Assembly: GCA_038363925.1 (NCBI GenBank)
Contig: JAQQWL010000016.1
Coordinates: 186,001-250,000 of the forward strand
Source: Apiospora phragmitis
Lineage: Eukaryota; Ascomycota; Sordariomycetes; Amphisphaeriales; Apiosporaceae
Reading direction: 5' to 3'
Length of the DNA: 64,000 bases
Positions within the stretch are counted from its first letter, which is position 1. Each line of letters starts with the position of its first letter. A program made the translations under genes and the position numbers. Under the pieces are notes generated by a model. The model was not told where the DNA came from. It searched no databases and saw only the letters and a list, made by a program, of their open reading frames with translations. Shown here piece by piece: positions 46,080-59,057 of this stretch.

Positions 46080-47910
46080 ATTAAGCGTAAAAAGAGTTTA
46101 TATTAAAGCGTTACTCGATAGCGGAGTATAAAGAAACTATATTTTATTACGAATCGTTAATTGCCTTAAATTCGAATAATAAGAAAAAAACGCCTTATAT
46201 TAACTTAAAACCGTTAATAAAAGATTTATAACTTATAATAATAAAGAAGTATAGAAAGAAGTCGCGAACCTTTTAATTAATATTAAAAAACGTTATAAAC
46301 GAATTATATATAATATTACGGACATTATAAAATATAATATAATTTTAAAAATATTTTAATTATAAGTAAATAATTTTAAAATTAATTAAAAAATAGGTTA
46401 ATTTTAATAAAATATATTAAAAAGAGGTTTAATTAATAAGTAGCGGTTTAAGAAACGACTTTTTAATAAACTTAAAGTTTTTAAAATATATATTATTATT
46501 AAAAAGCCTAAGCCGAACGTTATAATAATTATATTAAAAGAGTATTAATAATTTAAAATATTTTTTAATAAAAAACTAGGAATAGGCTTACCGTTTTTAT
46601 ATATAATAAAATTATAAAATACTTTTTAAAAATAAGAAAGAACCCCTATTTATACCTATATATAAATTTAATTAAAAGTATAAATAAGCCTTAAAAGAGT
46701 ATATCACGGAAAATCTTAAGAAAAGAGTTATTTAACTATTTATATTATTAGCAGGCTTCCTTATCCTTTTTATTCTAAAAAAGAATAAGGACGGGAAACC
46801 TAAATAACGTATATATATCGATTATTAAAATCTTAACGAAATTATTATTAAAAACCGATACCTTTTACTTTTAATCGGCGATTTATAAGATAAATTATTA
46901 TACGTTAAAATCTTTATAATACTCGACCTCTTTAATATATATAACTTAATCCGAATTAAAAAAGAAAAGAAATAAAAGACCGCGTTTCGAACTAAGTACG
47001 GTTATTTCGAATATTAAACTATACCGTTTAACTTAATTAATATATTAATTAATTTCTAATTTATAATGAACTATATTTTACGAGAATACCTCGATAAGTT
47101 TATTATAATATACCTTAATAATATCTTTATTTACTTCGAAAACAATAAGTAATATCGAAAGTACGTAAAGCTAATACTTTAAAAGCTATAGGACATTAAT
47201 TTACTAATTAACTTAAAAAAGAACGAATTCTACCAACGATCCGTCACCTTTATAAAATACGTAATATCTTTAGGTAAAATTTGAATAGAACCTTTAAAAA
47301 TCTTAGTAATTAGAAAATGGCCCACGCATATAAGCGCTACAAAAGTCAGATCTTTTTTAAAACTAGCTAATTATTACCGAATTTTCGTCCCCGGATTTAA
47401 CAGGATAGCAATACCCCTAACAAACCTGACAAAAAAGGACGAACTATTCTAATAAATAAAGAAAAAAAATAAAGCTTTTTACGATATTAAAAAACGAATC
47501 CTTAACGAACTAATACTTCGCGTAATAAACTCGTTTAAACCCTTTAAAATCGAAACCGACGTATTAAATTATGTGATCGGAAGATAATTAAATTAATAAA
47601 ATAATAACGGAAAGTTACACTTCGTTATATTTTTTTTTAAAAAAGCTTAATGAATTAGAGCTTAATTATTAAATTTATAATAAAAAACTAATAACTATTA
47701 TTAAAACTTACGAAAAATAAAAATATTACTTTAACGAAATAATAAAACTAATTAAGGTTTATACCGATTATAAAAACCTTATAACGTTTATTATTATTAA
47801 AAAGCTAAATAAATAATAAATACGATAATTTAAATTCCTTTTAAAATTTAACCTTATTATTATTTATTAAAAGAGTAGCGAGAACGGTCGCGTCGACGCG
47901 TTAAGCCGAT
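46080..47910 (+). pseudogene. Element I protease, reverse transcriptase and RNase H remnant
   Basis: An aspartic protease motif is readable as LLDSGV followed by a stop and RNYI (about 46110-46145). The reverse transcriptase core appears as FIIIYLNNIFIY (about 47100-47140), where functional copies have YxDD. The RNase H tail NGRVDALSR lies near 47880-47910. Between these motifs are many TAA and TAG codons. It is non-functional. Confidence 0.8.
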
Positions 47911-48099
47911 AACCGGACCATTAAAAAGAGGTTCCGCTCGAAACGCGAATAATTCTTATTTATAATTAAAACGGTAACCTCGCACCTTTAAAATAACTAA
48001 ACGTTACGAACCATGTTTAATATAATAACGACTAGGTTATTAAGTTTTAATAATTTAACTAGAACCTCGACCTTACGAATTACCCTAAAAATTACTTTA

Positions 48100-49430
48100 A
48101 AAACCGCAACGGTCTTATTTTTTACCGAGATAAGATTTATATCCTTAAATAATACCGCGAAAACTTTATCCGAGAATTCCATAAGCACCCCGTACACGGG
48201 TACCAAGGAATATTTAAAACCTAGAAAAGGATTACTAAGTAATTCGACTATAGAAACCTCAAGCTAATCGTGGCCAAAGTAATCGGTAAATACAACCTCT
48301 ATAACAAGGCTAAAACCGCCAGATATCGACCATACGGAAAATTACAACCGATCTTACCGCTAGATAAAGTATGGAAAACTATCGTACTTAATTTCGTTAT
48401 TAAGCTGCCCTTATTAAAAAAAACCCCTAATTAAGGTTAATTACGATAGTATTTTAATAATTACGGATAAACTTACGAAATATACCTACTTCTTACCGTA
48501 TAAAAAATTTAATAATATTAATAACTTAATATATATATTCCTCCGAATAATTATTAATTAATACGGGTTACTCGAAATAATTATTTCTAATAGAGATAAA
48601 TTATTTACCGCTAAATTCTAAAAGTTATTTATAATATAACTTAGAATTAAATATAAATTATTTACGGCTTACTACTTTTAAACGAATAAATAAACTAAGC
48701 GGATAAACTAAACCTTAAAATAATACTTACGTTATTATATTAATTATAAATAAAATAATTAAGTATAATTATTACTTATAATTTAATTCGTTTATAATAA
48801 TATAAATAACGAAGCTACGCGCATTTTATTATTCCGAGCGAACTATAAGTACAACCCGGAAATTATTAAAAAACCTTTAAAAGGAGAGCTAATACTAATC
48901 GCGATTATATAAGTTAAAAAATTAAAGGAACTCCAGATTATATTATAATAAAACTTTACTTTTTTTTAATAACGAATAAAAAGATACGCCGACTAGATAA
49001 GGTTAAAAGGATTAACTTTTAAAAAAGGAGAAAAAGTTTACTTCTTATAACGAAATATTAAAATAAAACGATTAAATAATAAATTAGACTTTAAAAAAAT
49101 AGGACTATTTAAAATCGTAGAAGTTATTTTAAAAACTAATTACTAATTATTACTACTTAAAATAATATAGATACACTTTATATTTTATATTTTATTACTT
49201 GAGCCAGCGGCCGAGGAAAATTTAATCGATATATAATTAAAAGTCGAAATAGATTAGTACGAGTATAAAATCGACGGGATTATTAATAAAAAAAAGAAAG
49301 GACAAAACTTCTAATACTTCGTTTAATAAAAAAGCTACTTATTAAAAAATAATACCTAAAAACTTAAAAAATATTTAACGAATATTATTAAAAAACTATA
49401 AGCGTTTAAATAATAACCTCGGGGATCGGT
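48100..49430 (+). pseudogene. Element I integrase and C-terminal chromodomain remnant
   Basis: The integrase zinc-binding region (about 48175-48330) and core with LPLLKK, TDKLTKYTYF and NNEATR-like blocks are readable between stops. A chromodomain-like end follows (about 49255-49420: EYKIDGIINK, then WKGY- and ENTWEPLENL-like positions). Such chromodomains in chromoviruses are known to direct insertion to heterochromatin. Non-functional. Confidence 0.75.
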
Positions 49431-50055
49431 TTAAAAAAAAAGTTAGTCGCGTTCTAATTAATAATATTAAAACCCCCGTAAGCCTGAACGGCTATAACGG
49501 CTTTAGACTCCCGACGCTCCTGCTCTTTTAATTCGTTTAGGGAGCGTAAACTACGTTATACTAACTTTACCCTTTAAATACAAGCCATCTCCTTCTATTT
49601 ACGGAAACGAATAAAGCGAGCAATAGCCTTATTAATCTAACGCTAAAGCTCTAAAAAATAAGCCTCTATAGCGGACTCTTTCCGAGATAAGCGGTCGTAC
49701 TTATCTTGTACACGCCGTAAAAAAGATAATAAAACCCCGATACTATTATACGTATAATTAATACGAGTATATTCTTTATACTTATTAACGCCTTTTATTA
49801 TTATATAAAACTACTTTTTTATAAAATAATAATTATAAAGCATAACTTCGAAACTAAATTTAAAAAAAGCTTCGATAAAATTCGCGCGACGAACGGTAAA
49901 AAAACAATTAAGCTTAGTTCGAAATTTTTCGACGCGACTATTTATAATAAATATATATTATAATAAAAATAATAAGGAAAAAAAAACTTATTATAAACTA
50001 TAATAAACGGACGGCTAAAATACTTATAAAGTTAATATTTTAAAAATAAAACAAT

Positions 50056-50072
50056 TAAAAAAAAGAGGATAA
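50056..50072 (+). other. Element I polypurine tract
   Basis: AAAAAAAAGAGGATAA lies immediately before the 3' LTR at 50073, the expected position for second-strand priming. The same tract precedes the 3' LTRs of elements II and III on the other strand. Confidence 0.75.
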
Positions 50073-50732
50073 TATTATAACCCGACTTAACCATACGGTT
50101 AAAAAACCCTACTTATTAATATAAAATTATTATACCCCGAACGGGGTTACGATAATTACGGACCGCACCGCCAGCTATATAAACACGAAACTAAACCTTT
50201 CTTAATAACGAATAATACTACTACTACGCTTAATAATAAAGCGAATACGCCCGTAAAATAACAGCGACCGATAGTAAATTACGTAATACGGTAAACGCTT
50301 AAACGAAATTATTAAACAGCGTAAAACGTAATTAAAAACGATTATTAAATAATATAAAGCGTAATTAAAAACGATTACTAAATAATACTGAACACGCTTA
50401 GAAAAGATTACTAAATAATAATAAATTAATAAAAGAAAAATTAAATATATAATAATAAACGTTCCCTTATATATTTTATATAAATACTTTTTATTTTAAT
50501 AATTAATCTAAATATTAATCTTAACTTATTAATAAAATAAATAACCTTAATAAAACTATTATAAATACCCCTAAACCTATATACTTTAATTACCTTCGTT
50601 TTTACTAACTATTACCTATTATATTAATAAAGGCGATCTCTATCGCACGTTCGGATACTCTCTCGTATTATTAATATAAACCCTAGTACGTCTTACTAGG
50701 TTTCTTTTAAAACCTAGATAACGTTCGTTATA
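50073..50732 (+). repeat. Element I 3' LTR
   Basis: 660 bp from TATTATAACCCGACT to AACGTTCGTTATA. Mismatches with the 5' LTR are nearly all C/T and G/A transitions, plus a few short indels. Confidence 0.9.
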
Positions 50733-50737
50733 ATCTA

Positions 50738-53700
50738 ATAATAATTAGCTAGTTTTAAAAAGGATTTAATTTCCGTAACGTTTATAGGTATAGGCTACTC
50801 CTTAATTATTAAGATTTTTAAAAGTTTTATCCATATTTCGCCTAAGAATATTATATATCTTACAAAGGTAACAGATTATTAGTAGAATTCGCTCTTTTCT
50901 AGGTTAACTAGTAGGTTGGCGTTTTGTAACTTTTAAAGTACTAGCTTTACATATTCTCGGTACTGTTTATCGTTTTCGAAATAAATAAGGATATTATCGA
51001 GATATATTATAACGAATTTATTAAAATATTCTCGTAAAATATAGTTAATTATAGATTAAAAGTTAATTAATACGTTAATTAAGCTAAAAGGTATAGTTTA
51101 ATATTTAAAATAGCCGTACTTAGTTCGAAACGCGGTTTTTTATTTCTTTCTTTTCTTAATTTAAATTAAGTTATATACGTTAAGGAGGTCGAGTACTATA
51201 AAAATCTTAGCGTATAATAATTTATTTTATAAATCGCCGATTAAAGGGAAAAGGTACCGGTTTTTAATAATAATTTTATTAAGCTTTTAATAATTAATAT
51301 ATATACGCTATTTAAGTTTCCCGTCTTTGCTTTTTTTTAAAATAAAGAGGATAAGGAAGCCTGCTAGTAATATAAATAGTTAAATAACTCTTTTCTCGAG
51401 GTTTTCCGTAATATACTCTTTTAAAGCTTGTTCGTGCTCCTAGTTAAATTATATATAGGTATAAATAAGGGTTCTTTCTTATTTTTAAAGGGTATTTTAT
51501 AATTTTATTACGTATAAAGCGGTAAGCTTATTTTTAATTTCTTATTAAAAAATGTTTCGAACTGCCGATACTTTTTTAGTATAATTATTATAATGTTTAA
51601 TTTAAATTTTTTAATAATAATATATATTTTAAAGATTTTAAGTTTATTAAAGGGTTGTTTTTTAAACCGTTATTTATTAATTAAACCTTTTCTTAATATA
51701 TTTTATTAAAATTAGCTTATTTTTTAATTAATTTTAAAATTATTTATTTATAATTAAAGTATTTTTAAAATTATATTATATCTTATAACGTCCGTAATAT
51801 TATACGTAATTCGTTTATAACGTCTTTTAATATTAATCGAAAAGTTCGCGACTTTTTTCTATATTTCTTTATTATTATATATTATAAATCCTTTATTAAT
51901 AGTTTTAAATCGGTATGGGGCGTTTTTTTTCCTATTATTCGAATTTAAGGCGGTTAACGATTCGTAATGAAATATAGTTTTTTTTACGCTCCGCTATTAA
52001 GTAACGCTTTAATATAAACTTTTTTTATATTTATTATTAATATAATATATTTATAAATAACTTAATTATCCGTTATTTAGTATAAAGACCTATTTTAGTC
52101 CGCCTATTATTATCTTTTTATAATAAGCGGTATTTATTTCTTAAACGCTGTTCTTATAGGTAGGTAATAATTTCTCGCGATTAATCTTTATATCGTTACT
52201 ATCGTTCTCTCTATTCTTTTTAAAGCGTTTCTTAATATATTAATAAAAATGTTTTTATATTTTTCCCCGTATAAAATATTATTCTTAATATTTAAAATTC
52301 GGATTCTTTAAATAATTTAAAAGTTTATTAAGTTCATAATAGTTCGTAAACGTTTTATAAATTTTTTAATATATTAAAGGGTTTTTTTTATCGGGTATAT
52401 ATTTATACGTTTTAAAAGCGTTAAACGTTCTCTTTTAAATATTTATAAGCTCGCGATTTTTTTAAGCGTATTCGAGGTATTAATTTTCGAAATACTCTTT
52501 TTAATCTCGTCTTTTTAAGTAGTATTATTATAGCTACTGTAAGTTTTTTATATTAATAAGTACGCGCGTTATTTATTAAGGATTAATGTTTAAATTTTTT
52601 TAATAATATAATTCGGGTATAATTATATAATAAATTATTTATTAATCTTTTAAAAAAACTATTTATATTCGAGTTTCTTTGCGAAGTGTTTTATATAAAC
52701 GTTATATATATACGAAATTTATAAAAGCGTAAAGTATTCTTTATATATAAAAGAAATTTATAGGTTATTCTTTATAACGTAATTACTATAAATTTTTTAA
52801 TTAAACCCGGCCGTAATAAGTATTTAGTATAAATATTTAGAGTCGAGGTAAGGAATACTAGGGATAACTAATTATCTATCGGTTTTTAAGTTTTTAAACT
52901 TAGCGACCTCGTGTATTAATTCGTTTATAATTATACTTATTAAGCGTCTATAATTTATAAATTATTTTAATTAGTTCGTAATATTATTTATTAAATCGTT
53001 ATTTTTGTTATAAAAGGGGGGTCGTTTTTTTCGTATTATTACGATACTTCGGCTATAGTTTTTCTTACCTTTTAAGGTTTTAAGGAATTATTCGGTTCTT
53101 TTTTTATCCGTTAAATAAAAGGTATATTTATTATTATAATAAGTTATTTAAAATAAGTTATTATATTTAATAATAACGTTATTATTTTTAATAATTATTA
53201 TAAAGGTATTTTATATTTTAATAATATTAATATATTATTTTTTTAAAACTCGTTAAAATTTTTTTTTAGTATTCGATATTTTTAAACGTAATATCTTAAT
53301 TTTTAATAATTATAATAAATATTACGTAATTTCTTATTTTATTTATTATATTTAATAATATTAAAGTTTATAAGTTTATTATAATAATTATATATTATAA
53401 TATTTTTAAACGGTATATAATTATATTAATATAATTATTTTATATTAGTTTAAATTTAATTAGTTTATTATTAAAATCCGCTTTATTTTTCGTAATATTA
53501 TTTATATATACGGGTATTAATTTTAATAATAAATTCTATATATAAAAAGAAGTTATTAAGGGCGTTAAGCCGGCTAAGTTCGTTTTTAATATTATCCTTT
53601 AATTTTTAATAATATATTATAATTTTTATAACTTTTGTATAGTTTAATTAAATTATAATACGCCGGAACTCGGCTATATAGGAAGCGGTTAATCCTTTCC

Positions 53701-54437
53701 GCTTAAAGGTCTTAAATTCCCTCTCCGCCTGTCGCTTTTTATCGAGGTCTTAGAAAAGTGACTTAAAGGCTTGTTTAAAGCCGTCGTAACTTTTAAAAAT
53801 ACGCTATACCTTTATACGGTATAGCTTAACTTATTAATCGTTTTTTATAAATTCGTTTAAATAAGGCTCGAACTAAGCGAGTATTTTATTTTTAAAAAAC
53901 GAGGCGGCGTGGATAACTTATTAAGTAACGTTTTAAAACGTTTTTTTATAAAACCGTTAATAGGTTTTAATTTAAATAAAAAAACTTTAAAGGTTTCCGC
54001 TTATTTTATTAAAAAGGGTTAATATATTAATCTTTATACCTTTTTTTAATATAATAGGGGTTTAAATAATATTAGCGGTTATATAGAGGAGACGTACTTT
54101 TTTACGTAGCTTATCGATATTATAGGGTATTTATTTTAAAGTACCTTTAGTTAGGAACTTATTACGCTTTTTTTTAAATTTAATATAATAATATTAATAG
54201 TTAGTATTCTTTTACTTAAATTTTTTAATTCGTTTAACTAGCGTTTATTATATAAGTTCGTTATTATTATTATTATAATCGACGTCTATAGCAGGGTCTT
54301 ATTAAGAGGTATTAAAGGTGGCGATAAAAGTCTTTCTTTATCGGATAATATTATTAGGGCTAAATATAAATATAGTTTTTATAGTATTATTATTTAAAGG
54401 TTTAAATAATAATTCGTAAGAATAAAAGTAATTAAAA
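50738..54437 (-). pseudogene. Element II pol 5' half and gag remnant
   Basis: On the minus strand, the reverse transcriptase motif FVIIYLDNILIYFE is readable near 50965-51035. Protease lies further right (about 51930-52020), and gag with a decayed zinc knuckle lies around 53200-54350. Stops occur throughout. It continues the copy interrupted at 43010. Confidence 0.75.
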
Positions 54438-55098
54438 TATAATAAATATTATTTAAGTTTTAAAAGAAACCTAGTAAGATATATTAAAATTTATATTAAT
54501 AATATAAAAAAGTATTTAAACGTACGATAAAAATCGCTTTTATTAATATAATAAGTAATAATTTATAAAAATAAAGGTAATTAAAAGGCGTAAGTTTAAA
54601 AATATATATAATAGTTTTATTAAAACTATTTACTTTATTAATAAATTAAAATTAATACTTAAATTAATTATTAAAATAAAGAATATTTATATAAAATATA
54701 TAAAAAACGTCCGTTATTATATACTTAATCTCTTTTATTAATCCGTCGTTACTTAATAACCTCTCTTAATCACGCTTTACGTTACTTAATAATCTCGCCT
54801 GATCGCGCTCTACGCTGCTTAATAATCTCGCCTAATCACGCTCTACGCTGCTTAGTGATCTCGCTTAATCGTTTATTATATTACGTGACTTATTAACGGT
54901 CGCCGTTACTTTATAAGCGTATTCGCTTTATCGCTAGGCGCGGTGGTGGCGTTACTCGTTATTAAGGAGAGTTTAGCTTCGTATTAATATAGCTGGCGGT
55001 GCGGTCCGTGGCTGTAATATCGTAGCCTATTCGGGGCATGGTAGTTCTGTGCCGGTGAGTAGGGTCTTTTAGCCGCATGGTTAGGTCGGGTTATAATA
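54438..55098 (-). repeat. Element II 5' LTR
   Basis: 661 bp on the minus strand. Its outer 110 bp (54990-55098) are notably GC-rich and little mutated, unlike the partner LTR at 39667-40327. Confidence 0.88.
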
Positions 55099-55103
55099 AT
55101 AGT

Positions 55104-58100
55104 GATCTATTTTTTAAATCACGGTAATTTAACCTTAGTTAGCTTACTTTAAGCGTTGTGCCTTTTATTACTCTAAGGTTCGTTATATAATTTATTATAC
55201 CTTATTATTATATCCGCCTTTATTCGTCTTATCGCTACACGGGCTAAGGCCGCTTGTTTTATCGCACGTTATTAAAGTATAGCTGCGTATATATTAATAT
55301 AGCTAGCGATACGATTACTAGCTGTGGTATTATATCCTCGTGCTAGTGAGTAGGGTCTTTTAACCGCATAGTTAAGTCGGGTTATAATACTATCCTCTTT
55401 TTTTTAATTACTTTATTTTTAAAATATTAATTTTATAAGTACCTTAATTATTTATAATATTAAGTTATAATAAGTTTTTTTCTTTATTATTTTTTATTAT
55501 AATATATATTTATTATAAATAATTATATCGAAAAATCTCGGTTAAAAAAAACTATTACGCGTTTAGCCCTTGCTATTAATATAAAATCTACGGGTGACTT
55601 AATTAGTATACCTTATACTTATTATTTTCGTTAAAACTTAGCTTGTCGTATAAACGAGAAGTCGTTTCGTTGCTTGAAGTATATTTAGGCTGGTCGTTCT
55701 TATAATAATACCTTTGTCGCGTCGGTTTTAACGAAGCTGGCCGCTTAATAAAAGCAACTAGAGGCGGAGGAATTAGACGTAGAAGAGGCCCTGTTCCTGT
55801 TATAAACATAATTATTTACCGCCTTAAGTCGTTTAGCCCGTCTTTATTATATAAAGAAGGTTGTGGTAAAAAAACGTTCGGAGGCGTTTTATTAAGGGAT
55901 ATAAAAGCTAGATAAGGAGGATAGTATTTCTTTTTCGATTATTAACTAAGAGAATTTCGTTTTAAGTAATTTATATTCTTTAAGTATTTCCGGAAACGTT
56001 AATTAGTTATTCTTTAGTCTGGCCGATTTTTTAGAGCTTAGCTCGTTAATCTTTATAAAGGGAGCTCCTTTTTAAACTTCTAGAGTTCCTTCGCGGTATT
56101 CGCTAAGTACTTTTTAAGTTTTTAGGTATTATTTTTTAATAGGTAGCCTTTTTATTAGACGAGGTATTAAAAGCCTCGTCCTTTTTTCTTTTTATTAATA
56201 ATTCCGTCGATTTTATACTCGTGCTGATCTGTTTCGACTTTTAGCCGTGTATCGATTAAGGTTTCTTCGGCCGCTAGCTCGAATAATAAGATATAAAATA
56301 TAGGGTGTATCTATATTATTTTAAATAGTAATAATCGATAATTAGTTTTTAAAATAACTTTTATAATTTTAAATAGTTTAATTTTTTTACAGTCTAATTT
56401 ATTACTTGGTCGCTTTATTTTAATGTTTTATTATAGAAAGTAAATTTTTTTCCTTCTTTAAAAATTAATCTTTTTAACCTTGTTTAGTTAGCGTGTTTCT
56501 TTATTTATTATTAAAGGAAGGTGAGGTCTTATTATAGTGTAATCTAGAGTTCTTTTAGTTTTTCGACTCGTATGGTCGCGATTAGTGTTAGCTCTTTTTT
56601 TAGGGGTTTTCTAGTGATTCTAGGTTATACCCGTAGTTTATTTAAAATAGTAATATACGTGTAGTTTTATTATTTATGCTGTTATAAACGAATTAAGCTA
56701 TAAGTAATAATTATACCTAATTATCTTATTCGTAATTAACGTAGTAGCGTAGGTATTATTTTAAAGTCTAGTTTATTCGCTCGGTTTATTTATTCGTTTA
56801 AAGGTGGTAAGCTATAGATAGTTTATATTTAATATTAAGTTATGCTATAAGTGATTTCTAGAATTTAGCGGTGAATAGCTTATCTTTATTAGAGATGATT
56901 ATTTCGGGTAGCTCGTGCTAGCTGACGATTATTTAAAAAAATATATATATTAAATTATTAATATTACTAAACTCTTTATATAGTAAAAAGTAAGTATATT
57001 TCGTAAATTTATTTATAATTATTAAGATATTATCGTAATTAACCTTAATTAAGGGTTTTTTTAATAAGGGTAGCTTAATAATAAAGTTAAGTATAATGGT
57101 TTTTTACGCTTTATTTAATAGTAAAATCGGTTATAATTCTCTATATAGTCGGTATTTTATAGATTTAACCTTATTATATAAGTTATACTCGCTAATAACT
57201 TTAGCTATAATTAGTTTAAAGTTCTCGTAATTAAATTACCTAGTAATTCGCTTCTAAGTTTTAAATATTCCTTGATGCCCGTGTATAAGGTGCTTATGGA
57301 ATTCCTTGATAAAATCTTCACGATACCGCTTAGGGATATGGATCTTGTCTCGATAAGAGGTAAGGCCGTCGTGGTTTTTAATATAATCCCCGGGGTGGTT
57401 AGTGGAATCGGGGCCCTAACTAAGTTGCCGGAATTTAGTAACCTATTCGTCGCTATACTAAACGTGGCTTATAACGTTTAGTTATTTTAACGATATAAGG
57501 TTGCCGTCTTAATTATATGTAAGGATAGTTCATATCTCGGGTAAAGCCTTTTTTTAATGGTCTAGTCGTCGGCTTAACGCGTCGGCGCCGCCGTTCTCGC
57601 TACTTTTTTAATAAATAATAATGAGGTTAAATTTTAAAAGGAATTTAAACCATCGTATTTATTATTTATTTAACTCTTTAATAATAATAAACGTTATAAG
57701 GTTTTTATAATTAATATAAACCTTAACTAGTTTTATTATTTTATTAAAATAATATCTCTATTTTTTATAAGCTTTAATAATAATTATTAACTCTTTATTA
57801 TAGATTTAATAATTAAGTTTTAATTCGTTAAGTTTTTTTTAAAAAAACGTAATAAAGTGTAACTTTTCGTTATTATTTCGTTAGCTTAATTATCTTCCGA
57901 TCGCATAATTCGATATATCGATTTCGACCTCGAATAATTTTAAAAGGTCCGCTACATAGAGTACTAGTTTATTAAGAATTCGCTCCTTAATATTATAAAA
58001 GGGTTAGTCTTTTTTCTCTATCTATCGGAATAGCTTATCTTTCTTTATTAAGTTCGTTAGAAGTATTGTTAACCTGTTAAATCCGGGGATAAATATCCGG

Positions 58101-59057
58101 TAATAATTAGCTAGTTTTAAGAAAGATCTGACTTTTATAGCGCTTATAGGCGTAAGCTATTTTTTAAATATTAAGATTTTAAAAGGTTCTATCCGGATTT
58201 CTCTAAAAGATATTACATATCTTACGAATATAACGGATCGTTAATAAAATTCGCTCTTTTCTAAGTTAATTAATAGGTTAGCGTCTTATAACTTTCGAAA
58301 TATTAGCTTTACATATTTTCGGTATTGCTCGTCGTTCTCGAAATAAATAAGAATATTATTAAAATATATTATAATAAATTTATTAAGGTATTTTCGTAAG
58401 ATATAATTAATTATAAATTAAAAGCTAGTTAATACGTTAATTAAACTAAATAATATAGCTTAATATTCGAAATATTCGTACTTAGTTTAAAACGCGGTTT
58501 TTTATTCCTCTCTTTTTTTAATCCGGATTAGGTTATATATATTAAAAAGGTTAAGTATTATAAAGATTTTAATATATAGTAGTTTATTTCGTAAATCGCC
58601 GATTAAAAATAAAGGGTACCGGTTTTTAATAATAATTTCGTTAAACTTTTAGTAATCGATATATATACGCTATTTAGGTTTCCCGTCTTTATTATTTTTC
58701 GGGATAAAGAGGATAGGGAAGCCTACTAACGATATAGATAATTATATAACTCCTTTTTCGAGATTTTCCGTAATATACTTTTTTAAAGCTTATTCGTATT
58801 CCTAGTTAAGTTTATATATAAGTATAAATAAGGGTTCTTTTTTATTTTTAAAGGGTATCTTATAATTTTACCGTGTATAAAACAGTAAGCGTATTTTTAA
58901 TTTCTTATTAAAAAGAGCTTCGAATTACCGGTACTTTTTTAATATAATTATTATAATATTTAGCTTAGGTTTTTTAGTAATAATATATACTTTAAAGACT
59001 TTAGGTTTATTAAAAGGTCGCTTTTTAAACCGTTACCTATTAATTAAACCTTTTTTA
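55104..59057 (-). mobile_element. Element III: rest of 3' LTR and pol, truncated in reverse transcriptase
   Basis: The LTR continues from 39666 and ends at 55389 (GGGTTATAATA), followed by a T-rich complement of the polypurine tract. Its two LTR tips match the family, but the middle is shorter and unlike that of elements I and II. Reading leftward from the right: reverse transcriptase (YLDD region near 58340-58400), RNase H, integrase and chromodomain (about 56080-56260). The copy stops abruptly near 59057 within pol upstream of the catalytic motif and meets forward gag. Gag, protease and 5' LTR are missing here. RIP-mutated and inactive. Confidence 0.8.
55603..55809 (-). other. Less mutated 68-codon frame between element III polypurine region and chromodomain
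   Basis: An open minus-strand frame (ATG-started, contains LIPPPLVAFIKRPASLKPTR) just internal to the 3' LTR of element III. It is not matched by an equivalent segment in elements I or II, where the chromodomain lies closer to the LTR. It is probably an untranslated or tail portion of a variant element. Function unknown. Confidence 0.25.

Larger units (their letters stand above)
43011..50732 (+). mobile_element. Element I: complete RIP-mutated Ty3/gypsy chromovirus, nested in element II
   Basis: 7,722 bp on the plus strand with LTRs 43011-43674 and 50073-50732. It is flanked by the 5-bp duplication ATCTA (43006-43010 and 50733-50737). The joined flanks reproduce an uninterrupted reverse-transcriptase sequence seen intact in element III near 58080-58110. 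Order is LTR, gag with zinc knuckle, protease, reverse transcriptase, RNase H, integrase, chromodomain, polypurine tract, LTR, which defines a chromovirus. LTR ends read TA...TA where TG...CA is canonical, as expected from CpA-to-TpA RIP on both strands. Every domain has stops. It is the youngest insertion of the nest. Confidence 0.92.
39667..55098 (-). mobile_element. Element II: full-length RIP-mutated Ty3/gypsy chromovirus, split by element I
   Basis: Minus strand. Its LTRs are 39667-40327 and 54438-55098, about 661 bp each. Both ends are flanked by the 5-bp duplication ATAGT (39662-39666 and 55099-55103). Removing element I and one copy of its own duplication leaves about 7.7 kb, the same size as element I. 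Reading right to left: LTR, gag (about 53500-54430), protease and reverse transcriptase (about 50740-52100), the nested element I, then RNase H, integrase and chromodomain (about 41000-43000), a T-rich complement of the polypurine tract (40328-40345) and the 3' LTR. All coding parts carry many stop codons. It is inactive. Confidence 0.88.
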
